Source of the DNA: an uncultured Labedella sp.
GTDB lineage: Bacteria > Actinomycetota > Actinomycetes > Actinomycetales > Microbacteriaceae
Direction: 5' to 3'
Length of the DNA: 5,293 nucleotides
Assembly (NCBI GenBank): GCA_934636065.1
Contig: CAKTZW010000173.1
Coordinates: 1-5,293, forward strand
This document shows, piece after piece, positions 1 through 5,293 of the stretch. The translations under genes were made by a program, and so were the position numbers. The notes beneath the pieces were generated by a model. That model was not told the DNA's origin. It worked only from the letters and a program-made list of their open reading frames with translations, and did no database searches. Position 1 is the stretch's first letter, and each line of letters opens with the position of its first letter.

Positions 1-1036
1 CCTTCGCGTGGTTCGCGAGCCCCAGGACCTGGACGGCGGGGAACGAGAACCCGCAGGCCGTGATGTAGAAGAACAACGGGATCAGGATGCCCGGGAGCCC
101 GGCGTCGGTCTGCGCGAGGAGGATGATCGTCGTCGCCGTGACGACGTGGACGGACGTCGTGAACGTCAGCACCCATTGCGGCCCGTAGCGTCTCATCACC
201 CGCGAGGAGATCTGCACGCCGACCACGACACCGAGCGAGTTGACCGCGAAGAGGAGCCCGTACTGCTGCGCGTCGAGCGCGAACTGCTCCTGGAACAGGA
301 AAGAGGACGACGACAGGTACGCGAACAGCCCGGAGAAGGTCATGCCGCCGATGATCGCGACACCGATGTAGGCGCGGTCCGTGAACAGGGCGCGGTACCG
401 CTGTCCCATCGTGCTGTGTCCGGCCTCGGCGCGCCGGGCGGGAGGCAGCGTCTCGACGATGAAGAGGGCGACGGCGGCGACGACGACGGCGCCATAGACG
501 GCGAGGAAGACGAACAGTCCTTGCCAGTCGACGAACAGCAGGAGCTGCGAGCCGATGACGGGAGCGAGGATGGGGGCGAGCCCGCTCACGAGAGCCAACC
601 GCGACAGCATCCGGACGAGGGGCTTCCCGCCGAACAGGTCGCGCACCATGGCCATCGCGACGACACCGCCGGCGGCCGCACCCGCGCCCTGCAGCACGCG
701 GAAGGCGCCGAGCCAGACGATGTCCGGCGAGAAGATCACCCCGATCGACGCCAGGATGTGAACGCTCGTGGCCACGAGCAGCGGCAGTCGACGGCCCACC
801 CTGTCGCTCCACGGACCCATGAACAGCTGCCCGATCGCGAACCCCACCGTCGTGCCGGTGAGGGTGAGCTGGATGAGCGCCGCGCTCACGTCGAGATCGT
901 CCTCGAGGACGGGGAACGCGGGCAGATAGAGGTCGATGGTGAACGGCCCGAGCGCGGTGAGCGCCCCGAGCACGATGATGTAGACGACGCGCTGTCGACG
1001 GGACAGCGAATCGCCGGGGTGAACGACGGTCGTCAC
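1..1036 (-). CDS. Bcr/CflA-type MFS drug/metabolite exporter, partial (C-terminus beyond window)
   Basis: Inner-membrane proton-coupled exporter of the major facilitator superfamily, DHA1 (12-TM) branch. The window carries 345 codons of an expected roughly 400, so about the last two helices are missing. Visible landmarks are the Bcr/CflA signature GPFTIDLYLPAFP in TM1 (residues 30-42), the loop 2-3 motif A GPWSDRVGRRLPLL (74-87), the TM4 motif B region FRVLQGAGAAAGG with Arg113, and the TM5 antiporter motif C SGLAPILAPVIGSQ (151-164). Start: GTG at 1034-1036, giving VTTVVHPGDSLSRRQR, a short charged cytoplasmic N-terminus just before TM1. An in-frame GTG 21 codons upstream is possible, but the resulting extension looks non-coding. 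There is no strong ribosome binding site, only a weak GAAAG. It lies downstream of metB on the same strand across 166 bases with its own candidate promoter. Substrate cannot be read from sequence; E. coli Bcr is known to export cysteine when overproduced, as well as bicyclomycin. Confidence 0.93.
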   Translation of the reverse strand, partial: MTTVVHPGDSLSRRQRVVYIIVLGALTALGPFTIDLYLPAFPVLEDDLDVSAALIQLTLTGTTVGFAIGQLFMGPWSDRVGRRLPLLVATSVHILASIGVIFSPDIVWLGAFRVLQGAGAAAGGVVAMAMVRDLFGGKPLVRMLSRLALVSGLAPILAPVIGSQLLLFVDWQGLFVFLAVYGAVVVAAVALFIVETLPPARRAEAGHSTMGQRYRALFTDRAYIGVAIIGGMTFSGLFAYLSSSSFLFQEQFALDAQQYGLLFAVNSLGVVVGVQISSRVMRRYGPQWVLTFTTSVHVVTATTIILLAQTDAGLPGILIPLFFYITACGFSFPAVQVLGLANHAK

Positions 1037-1121
1037 GGAACGGCTTTCAGCAGTGGGGTGGATTGGGAGCGGATCGAACGGCTCGTCGCCTCGGGGCACG
1101 AGCGGGCCAGTGCTCCCGTCC

Positions 1122-1127
1122 AGCCTA
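1122..1127 (-). promoter_or_regulatory. Candidate -10 element (TAGGCT) for the MFS exporter
   Basis: Read on the minus strand, TAGGCT matches the actinobacterial -10 pattern TANNNT. It would place a transcript start near 1115, giving a leader of about 80 bases before the GTG at 1036. No convincing -35 is found at 16-18 bases upstream. A TTGTCA on the same strand (1158-1163) is about 30 bases away, too far to pair with it. It would allow the exporter to be transcribed apart from cbs-metB. Confidence 0.35.
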
Positions 1128-1141
1128 TCGAATCGTTTCGA
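1128..1141. repeat. Inverted repeat TCGAA-N4-TTCGA, possible operator
   Basis: A perfect 5-base inverted repeat with a 4-base spacer. It directly abuts the candidate -10 of the exporter gene, so a bound protein would block polymerase. Drug-type MFS exporters are often controlled by TetR or MarR repressors at such dyads, but no regulator gene is visible here. A 10-base dyad can arise by chance, so the call is tentative. Confidence 0.3.
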
Positions 1142-1177
1142 GCCGTCGTCGCCGGATTGACAATGCGCCTCGTCATT

Positions 1178-1195
1178 CGGGCGCGGCGCCGCCCG
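1178..1195 (-). terminator. GC-rich hairpin after metB, possible weak terminator
   Basis: Seven bases after the metB stop codon the minus strand reads CGGGCG, a six-base loop, then CGCCCG. This is a perfect 6-bp all-GC stem. There is no U-run after it (AATGACG follows), so it is not a classical intrinsic terminator. Actinobacterial genes often end in hairpins lacking a U-tract. It could instead protect the mRNA 3' end, or allow partial read-through into the exporter. Confidence 0.4.
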
Positions 1196-1202
1196 CAGCC
1201 GC

Positions 1203-2378
1203 TCAGCGCTGCTTCACGGCCTTCCCGAGCGCGCGATCCACGTCGGCGATCAGCTCGTCGGCGTCCTCTAGCCCGACTGAGAGCCGCACGACGTTCTTGG
1301 GGACGGCGAGCTCGGTGCCGGCGACCGAGGCGTGCGTCATCGCCGACGGGTAGTTCACGAGCGACTCGACGCCGCCGAGCGACTCCGCGAGACGGAAGAT
1401 GCGCGTCTTCTCGGCGAACCGGCGGGCCGTGCGTTCCCCTCCCGCGACGGCGATCGACAGCATGCCGCCGAAACCGGACATCTGGCTCGCCGCGATGGCG
1501 TGCCCGGGATGGCCCGGGAGGCCCGGGTAGTAGACCGTCTCCACGCCCGGGTGCCCGTCGAGGAACTCCGCGAGCCGCCCCGCGGTCTCGGAGTGACGCT
1601 GCATGCGCACGTCGAGCGTCTTGATGCCGCGCGTCGTGAGCCACGACTCCATCGGCGCGAGGATGGCCCCGGCCGCGAACTGCAGGAAGCGCACCTTCTC
1701 CTCGAGCTCGTCGTCGTCGAGCACGAGGCCGCCGCCGATGATGTCCGAGTGACCGCCGATGTACTTCGTGAGCGAGTGGACGACGACGTCGGCGCCGAGG
1801 TCGAGCGGTCGTTGGAGCGCGGGCGAGGCGAACGTGTTGTCCACGACGGCGAGGATGCCGGCGGCGTGCGCCATCTCGGTCAGCTCGGCGACGTCGCTGA
1901 TCTTCATGAGCGGGTTCGAGGGCGTCTCGATCCACAGCGCCTTCGTCCGGGGCGTGATCGCCTTGCCGACGGCGCGCAGGTCGGCGAGGTCGACGACCGT
2001 GTGCTCGACGCCCCAGTCTCCGAAGATCCGGTTGATGAGCCGGTAGGTGCCGCCGTACACGTCGTTGCCGATCACGATGTGGTCGCCCGGCCGCACGACC
2101 GCCCGGAGGAGCGCGTCCTCGGCGGCGAGACCCGACGAGAACGCGAGCCCGTGCCGACCGCCCTCGAGAGCGGCGAGCTGGATCTCGAGCGCCGTCCGCG
2201 TCGGGTTCGCGCTCCGTCCGTACTCGTAGCCGCCACGGAGTCCGCCGATGCCGTCCTGGACGAACGTGGAGGACTGGAAGATCGGGGGGATGACGGCGCC
2301 CGTCGCGGCGTCGTGGTCCTGACCGGCACGGATCGCGCGGGTCGCGAACGCCTCGGGGCCGGGCTTCTTCTTCGGCAT
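1203..2378 (-). CDS. metB: Cystathionine gamma-synthase / gamma-lyase family PLP enzyme
   Basis: Cytosolic PLP enzyme of the Cys/Met metabolism (transsulfuration) family, 391 aa, full length for the family. It either joins O-acyl-homoserine with cysteine to form cystathionine (gamma-synthase) or cleaves cystathionine to cysteine, 2-oxobutyrate and ammonia (gamma-lyase). The PLP Schiff-base lysine is Lys205 in SLTKYIGGHSD. Other family residues are Tyr53 and Arg55 (YEYGRSANPTR, phosphate contact from the partner subunit), SSG at 81-83, Tyr108 (NDVYGGTYR, ring stacking), Asp180 (VVDNTF, pyridine nitrogen) and Arg365 (VVRLSVGLED, substrate carboxylate). The ATG at 2376-2378 follows GAGGAG with a 6-base gap, which settles the start. 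The gene begins 28 bases after the cbs stop, so it is co-transcribed. Glu52, Arg113 and Glu332 align by eye with human gamma-lyase Glu59, Arg119 and Glu339; together with the cbs neighbour this favours lyase or dual activity. The symbol follows common actinobacterial naming; synthase versus lyase is unresolved. Confidence 0.93.
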   Translation of the reverse strand: MPKKKPGPEAFATRAIRAGQDHDAATGAVIPPIFQSSTFVQDGIGGLRGGYEYGRSANPTRTALEIQLAALEGGRHGLAFSSGLAAEDALLRAVVRPGDHIVIGNDVYGGTYRLINRIFGDWGVEHTVVDLADLRAVGKAITPRTKALWIETPSNPLMKISDVAELTEMAHAAGILAVVDNTFASPALQRPLDLGADVVVHSLTKYIGGHSDIIGGGLVLDDDELEEKVRFLQFAAGAILAPMESWLTTRGIKTLDVRMQRHSETAGRLAEFLDGHPGVETVYYPGLPGHPGHAIAASQMSGFGGMLSIAVAGGERTARRFAEKTRIFRLAESLGGVESLVNYPSAMTHASVAGTELAVPKNVVRLSVGLEDADELIADVDRALGKAVKQR

Positions 2379-2406
2379 GGGGATCTCCTCGCTGGTGCCG
2401 ATGCCT

Positions 2407-3771
2407 CTACTCGCCCAGGAAGGCGAGGAGGTCGTGACGGGTGATGACGGCGTGCGGCTTGCCGTCGAGGGTGACGAGCAGGGCGTCGGTCGACGCGAGA
2501 GCCGCTCGCGCGGCGGCGAGGGACTCCCCCGAGCCGATGATCGGGAGGGGCTCGGCGACGACGGTCGACACGGTGTCCGACATCTTCGACTCGCCCGAGA
2601 ACACGTTCTCGAGCAGGCTGCGCTCGGAGACCGCGCCGATGACCTCGCCCATCACGACGGGCGGTTCCGCGGTGAGGACGGGCAGCTGCGAGACTCCGAA
2701 CTCGCTCATGACGGCGATCGCGTCGCGGACGGTGTCCACGGGGTGCGCGTGCAGCAGGGCCGGGAGCTCGCCGTTCTTCGACCGGACGATGTCGGCGACG
2801 GTCGCGCCCTTGTCCTCCTCGAGGAAGCCGTACGACCGCATCCACTTGTCGTTGAAGATCTTCCCCAGGTAGCCGCGACCGCCGTCCGGGAGGAGTACGA
2901 CGACCACCGCGTCAGCGGGCAGGTCGCGGGCCGCGCGGAGCGCCGCAACGACGGCCATGCCGCTCGAACCGCCGACGAGGAGTCCCTCTTCGCGCGCGAG
3001 CCGCCTGGTCATGTCGAAGGACTCGGCGTCGGTCACCGCGATGACCTCGTCGACGACGGAGGGGTCGTAGGCGCCCGGCCAGAAGTCCTCGCCGACGCCC
3101 TCGACGAGGTAGGGGCGGCCCGTCCCGCCCGAGTAGACGCTGCCCTCGGGATCGGCGCCGATGATGCGGACGGAGTCGCCGGCGACCTCGCGCAGGTACC
3201 GTCCGGTGCCGGAGATGGTGCCGCCGGTGCCGACGCCCGCGACGAAGTGCGTGATGCGGCCGTCCGTGTCGCGCCAGATCTCCGGCCCGGTGGTCTCGTA
3301 GTGGCTGCGCGGCCCGTTCGGGTTGGCGTACTGGTTCGGCTTGAAGGCCCCGGGGATCTCCGCGGTGAGTCGGTCGGAGACGCTGTAGTACGACTCGGGG
3401 TGGTCGGGAGCGACGGCGGTCGGCGTGACGACGATCTCGGCGCCGTAGGCCGTGAGGACGTTGCGCTTGTCCTCGCCCACCTTGTCCGGGAGGACGAAGA
3501 CGCAGCGGTAGCCCCGCTGCTGGGCGACGAGGGCGAGGCCGACGCCCGTGTTGCCGGACGTGGGCTCGACGATCGTGCCGCCGGGCTTCAGAAGCCCCTC
3601 GCGCTCGGCGGCGTCGACGATGCGACTCGCGATGCGGTCCTTCGCGGACCCGCCGGGGTTCATGTACTCGATCTTCGCGAGCACCGTGGCGGCGATGCCG
3701 TCCGTCACGGAGTTGAGGCGGACGAGCGGGGTGTCGCCGACGAGATCGAGAATGGAGGCTGCGTACTTCAT
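2407..3771 (-). CDS. cbs: Cystathionine beta-synthase with C-terminal CBS-domain pair
   Basis: Cytosolic PLP enzyme (fold type II) that condenses homocysteine with serine, or a related beta-substituted acceptor, to cystathionine, the first step of reverse transsulfuration. 454 aa. The catalytic domain covers about residues 1-318: PLP lysine Lys44 in NPGGSAKDR, the substrate loop TSGNTG (71-76), the phosphate loop GTGGT (181-185), and Ser269 in GGSSG near the pyridine nitrogen. LPDKVGEDK, YANPNGPRSHYETTGPEIW and DPEGSVYSGG follow the CBS rather than the cysteine synthase pattern. Two CBS (Bateman) repeats follow, about 324-390 and 397-454, which bind adenosyl ligands in some relatives. There is no N-terminal heme segment as in the human enzyme. 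Start: ATG at 3769-3771 with AAGGA eight bases upstream, and the protein begins MKYAASILDLVGDTPLVRLN as in the family; the open frame continues 57 codons upstream but is not protein-like. The SD lies in a possible regulatory fold with the cysteine-rich leader ORF. First structural gene of the cbs-metB unit. Confidence 0.96.
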   Translation of the reverse strand: MKYAASILDLVGDTPLVRLNSVTDGIAATVLAKIEYMNPGGSAKDRIASRIVDAAEREGLLKPGGTIVEPTSGNTGVGLALVAQQRGYRCVFVLPDKVGEDKRNVLTAYGAEIVVTPTAVAPDHPESYYSVSDRLTAEIPGAFKPNQYANPNGPRSHYETTGPEIWRDTDGRITHFVAGVGTGGTISGTGRYLREVAGDSVRIIGADPEGSVYSGGTGRPYLVEGVGEDFWPGAYDPSVVDEVIAVTDAESFDMTRRLAREEGLLVGGSSGMAVVAALRAARDLPADAVVVVLLPDGGRGYLGKIFNDKWMRSYGFLEEDKGATVADIVRSKNGELPALLHAHPVDTVRDAIAVMSEFGVSQLPVLTAEPPVVMGEVIGAVSERSLLENVFSGESKMSDTVSTVVAEPLPIIGSGESLAAARAALASTDALLVTLDGKPHAVITRHDLLAFLGE

Positions 3772-3777
3772 CACCGG

Positions 3778-3859
3778 TGTCCTTGCGTAGCTGTCGGAGG
3801 GGTCGCCCTCGCCCCGGGCGGGGTCGTGCGGCGTGGTCAACGACAGCGACAACAGGACA
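3778..3859 (-). promoter_or_regulatory. cbs: Predicted anti-SD/SD pairing controlling cbs translation
   Basis: On the minus strand TGTCCT (3859 to 3854) is the exact reverse complement of AGGACA (3783 to 3778), which contains the cbs Shine-Dalgarno. With a two-base bulge the pairing extends to TGTCCT-gt-TG with CAAGGACA, 8 bp. The upstream arm lies inside the leader ORF, from the end of the Leu5 codon through Ser6 into Cys7, and into Cys8 in the bulged form. A ribosome stalled on the Cys codons would cover it and free the SD. Between the arms a short CCCC-gccc-GGGG hairpin (3812-3823) could bring them together, and the same GGGG could instead pair with CCCC at 3799-3802. A palindrome CACCGGTG (3772-3779) fills the space between SD and ATG. 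The pairing is visible; the regulation is inferred. Confidence 0.45.
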
Positions 3860-3872
3860 GGGGGGACGGCAC
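3837..3872 (-). CDS. Cysteine-rich leader peptide (MPSPLSCCRCR) upstream of cbs
   Basis: An 11-codon ORF, GTG start and TGA stop, reading MPSPLSCCRCR: three of the last five residues are Cys, all TGT codons. It ends 65 bases before the cbs ATG. Cys is a rare residue, so a Cys cluster in a tiny ORF just ahead of a cysteine-pathway operon has the form of an attenuation peptide. A GGAGG lies only one base before the GTG, too close to act as a normal ribosome binding site. TAGAGT lies six bases before the GTG, so transcription may begin at the GTG itself and the ORF would be translated leaderless. In mycobacteria, leaderless polycysteine uORFs are known to control downstream sulfur genes through ribosome stalling. 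The peptide itself probably has no function. In high-GC DNA such an ORF could occur by chance, and conservation has not been tested here. Confidence 0.55.
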   Translation of the reverse strand: MPSPLSCCRCR

Positions 3873-3878
3873 GCCTCC

Positions 3879-3884
3879 ACTCTA
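3879..3884 (-). promoter_or_regulatory. Candidate -10 element (TAGAGT) of the leader-cbs-metB operon
   Basis: Minus-strand TAGAGT fits the TANNNT -10 pattern. Six bases (GGAGGC) separate it from the leader GTG, so the expected transcript start coincides with the G of the start codon. The -35 position (3902-3908, around AAGCCA or GAAGCC) does not match TTGACA, which is common in actinobacterial promoters. It is the best leftward promoter candidate in the divergent region. Confidence 0.4.
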
Positions 3885-3932
3885 GACGAGGCCCCCGACC
3901 ATGGCTTCCGTGTGACGACAGGGTCCATTCGA

Positions 3933-3960
3933 GGGAATACACAGCGCGATCGCCTAGGTT
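3933..3960 (+). promoter_or_regulatory. Candidate promoter for the DUF3105-DUF305 pair
   Basis: Two readings overlap. TAGGTT (3955-3960) fits a housekeeping -10 and would start transcription near 3967, about 30 bases before the GTG at 3996, but no TTGACA-like -35 precedes it. Alternatively GGAAT (3934-3938) and GTT (3958-3960), 19 bases apart, resemble the GGAAT-N18-GTT pattern of actinobacterial ECF sigma factors of the SigR/SigH (thiol-oxidative stress) type, one base longer than the usual spacing. The rest of the 224-base divergent region holds the leftward cbs control elements. Confidence 0.35.
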
Positions 3961-3995
3961 GGATCGGAAGAGTGACCCGTGACCGAGAGGCCCCC

Positions 3996-4697
3996 GTGAC
4001 CCCCAACCAGCAGAAGCCGTCCGGCTCCAGCGTTCCGCCGTCGGTGAAGAAGCAGAGCGTCAAGGAGCAACGAGCCGCTCAACGCGCCGAGAAGGTCGAG
4101 GCGTACAAGAAGGAGCAGGCGCGCAAGGCGCGCAACCGCCGCATCGGGATCTGGTCGGCGGTGATCGGCAGTCTCGCGATCGTGGCCCTCGTGGTCACGA
4201 CGATCGTGCTGACAGCCCCTCGGAACGCCTCCTACACGGCCGGCGGAACGGGCGCGGAGGTCGACGGCGTTGAGACCTTCGAGAACACGGCCGGTCACGT
4301 CGAGGGCGCCGTCACCTACGAGCAGACCCCGCCCGCCGGCGGCGAGCACAACCCGTACTGGCTCAACTGCGGCGTGTACAGCGAGGTGGTCCCGAACGAG
4401 AACGCCGTGCACTCGCTCGAGCACGGTGCCGTCTGGGTCACCTACGACCCGTCGCTGAGCGACGACGATCTGACGGCCCTCAAGGAGAAGCTGCCGTCGA
4501 CCTATGTCATCCTTTCGCCGTTCGAGGATCTGCCGAGCCCCGTCGTGGTCAGCGCATGGAACGCCCAGCTGAAGGCCGACGGCGTCGACGACGCGCGCAT
4601 CGCCGACTTCTTCGAGGAGTACTGGCGCAGCGACGAGGTGCCGGAGCCGGGCGCCTCGTGCTCGGGAGCAGTCGACGGCCCTGGCAAGGTGAGCTGA
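3996..4697 (+). CDS. DUF3105 membrane-anchored protein
   Basis: 233 aa, one membrane anchor, function unknown. Residues 18-48 are a strongly charged Lys/Arg/Glu/Ala stretch, likely helical and cytoplasmic; a transmembrane helix spans about 51-73; the remaining C-terminal domain should lie outside the membrane. That domain has the DUF3105 pattern: HVEGAVTYEQTPPAGGEH (101-117), Trp122, Cys125 in LNCGVYSE, and VHSLEHGAVWVTYDP (138-152). The conserved His101, His117, His139, Glu142 and His143 could bind a metal, and Cys125 with Cys222 could form a disulfide; both points are inference. Start: GTG at 3996 preceded by GAGAGG with a 5-base gap. An in-frame GTG at 3972 would add eight residues and lies very close to the predicted transcript start. 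It is followed after 4 bases by the DUF305 gene and is probably co-transcribed with it. Confidence 0.88.
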   Translation: MTPNQQKPSGSSVPPSVKKQSVKEQRAAQRAEKVEAYKKEQARKARNRRIGIWSAVIGSLAIVALVVTTIVLTAPRNASYTAGGTGAEVDGVETFENTAGHVEGAVTYEQTPPAGGEHNPYWLNCGVYSEVVPNENAVHSLEHGAVWVTYDPSLSDDDLTALKEKLPSTYVILSPFEDLPSPVVVSAWNAQLKADGVDDARIADFFEEYWRSDEVPEPGASCSGAVDGPGKVS

Positions 4698-4701
4698 CCG
4701 G

Positions 4702-5293
4702 ATGACCCTCGACCCCGACGGGACGGAGCGCGAGGAGCCGGCGACTTTGGTCGGCTCCGCTCGACGCCGATCTCCCGTCGCCGTGGCGATCGTCGCGGTG
4801 CTCGTCCTCGCGGCTGTCGCCGCTGTCGCGTTCTCGGTGGGTCGGTTGTCGACCCTCGGTGAGGCGACCCCCACCGACACGAGCGCCGAGGCGGGCTTCG
4901 CGCGGGACATGCAGACGCACCACAACCAGGGCGTCGAGCTCTCCCTGATCGTGCGCGACCTGACCGACGGCGAGGACGTGCGCACCCTCGCGTACGACAT
5001 CACGACGACGCAGGCGACCCAGTCGGGCATGATGTACGGCTGGCTGCAGCAGTGGGGCCTGTCCCAAGCGGGCTCCGAGCCCTCGATGACGTGGATGACC
5101 CGACCGGCTCTCGACGGATCCGGTCACGGGCACGAGAGCGGAAGCGGTTCCGCCCACGAACCCGGCTCGCCCATGCCGGGGCTCGCGACCGACGCTCAGA
5201 TCACCGAGCTGAAGACCCTCACCGGGCGCGACGCGGAGATCTTCTTCCTGCAGCTCATGATCGCCCACCACCGTGGCGCGGTCGAGATGGCGG
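4702..5293 (+). CDS. DUF305 membrane-anchored protein, partial (C-terminus beyond window)
   Basis: 197 codons are present; the end lies past the window. A short acidic N-terminus leads to an RRR stop-transfer (21-23) and one hydrophobic helix of Val/Ala/Leu (about 25-46), so it is an anchored or signal-like protein with its bulk outside. Two DUF305 helical units follow: FARDMQTHHNQGVELS (67 on; His73-His74) and FFLQLMIAHHRGAVEMA (181-197; His189-His190), each with the Met-xx-His-His core. Between them is a Gly/Ser/His-rich linker (about 139-157; His142, His144, His152). DUF305 folds as a ferritin-like helical bundle, and the cyanobacterial copper-binding CopM belongs to the family, so the His and Met residues may bind metal; this is inference here. 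Start: ATG at 4702, 4 bases after the DUF3105 stop, with AAGGTGAG (4686-4693) as the ribosome binding site inside the preceding gene. Confidence 0.9.
   Translation, partial: MTLDPDGTEREEPATLVGSARRRSPVAVAIVAVLVLAAVAAVAFSVGRLSTLGEATPTDTSAEAGFARDMQTHHNQGVELSLIVRDLTDGEDVRTLAYDITTTQATQSGMMYGWLQQWGLSQAGSEPSMTWMTRPALDGSGHGHESGSGSAHEPGSPMPGLATDAQITELKTLTGRDAEIFFLQLMIAHHRGAVEMA

Noticed and set aside
1157..1162. Plus-strand TTGACA, a perfect -35 hexamer
   Set aside because: No -10-like hexamer follows at 16-18 bases (the sequence is GGCGCG) and no plus-strand gene lies downstream; it is part of a small ATTGACAAT palindrome.
8..1624. Long plus-strand open frame (538 codons) opposite the exporter and metB
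   Set aside because: Its product is a low-complexity Arg/Asp/Glu/Gly/His string typical of the antisense frame of high-GC genes; the opposite strand encodes two clear protein families.
3835..3840. Minus-strand TTGACC as a -35 for cbs
   Set aside because: The expected -10 position is all G/C (CCGGGG), and a start there would exclude the leader ORF without any supporting hexamer.
3821..3880. Second Cys-containing minus-strand frame (EACRPPCP) overlapping the leader ORF
   Set aside because: It has no stop before cbs and runs on into cbs out of frame, so it does not form a discrete leader peptide.
2377..3885. Plus-strand open frame (502 codons) opposite cbs
   Set aside because: Composition is antisense-like, with no family motif, and it lies wholly over the well-supported cbs gene and its leader.
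3772..3942. Upstream extension of cbs by 57 codons to an ATG at 3942
   Set aside because: Homologous proteins start at MKYAASILDLVGDTPL, a good SD precedes the ATG at 3771, and the extension is low complexity and runs through the leader ORF and its promoter candidate.

Overview
The window is high-GC DNA with strong third-position G/C bias, GTG starts and an actinobacterial gene set. It most resembles an actinobacterium of the Microbacteriaceae type; this is judged from remembered protein similarity, not from a search. Five protein genes fill nearly all of it, in two divergent groups.

Leftward group (minus strand, read from about 3.88 kb down to 1): a short cysteine-rich leader ORF (3837-3872), then cystathionine beta-synthase (cbs, 2407-3771), then a cystathionine gamma-synthase/lyase family enzyme (metB, 1203-2378), then after a 166-base gap a Bcr/CflA-type MFS exporter (1-1036, C-terminus cut by the window edge). 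Cbs and MetB lie 28 bases apart and are almost certainly one operon. Together they can make cystathionine from homocysteine and serine and process it, which is a transsulfuration route to cysteine. The exporter has its own candidate promoter and an inverted repeat, so it may be separately controlled.

Rightward group (plus strand, from about 3.96 kb): a membrane-anchored DUF3105 protein (3996-4697), then 4 bases later a membrane-anchored DUF305 protein (4702 to the window end, C-terminus cut). This pair looks like a two-gene operon for extracytoplasmic proteins; DUF305 proteins have links to copper.

The most interesting part is the 224-base divergent region (3772-3995). On the minus strand it holds an 11-codon ORF, MPSPLSCCRCR, with three Cys codons. 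A -10-like TAGAGT sits six bases before its GTG, as expected for a leaderless transcript. The leader's TGTCCT, which runs from the Leu5 codon into the first Cys codon, is an exact reverse complement of AGGACA, which contains the cbs ribosome binding site. This has the form of a cysteine-responsive translational attenuator of the cbs-metB operon, resembling the polycysteine leaderless uORFs described in mycobacteria. It is a prediction from sequence alone.
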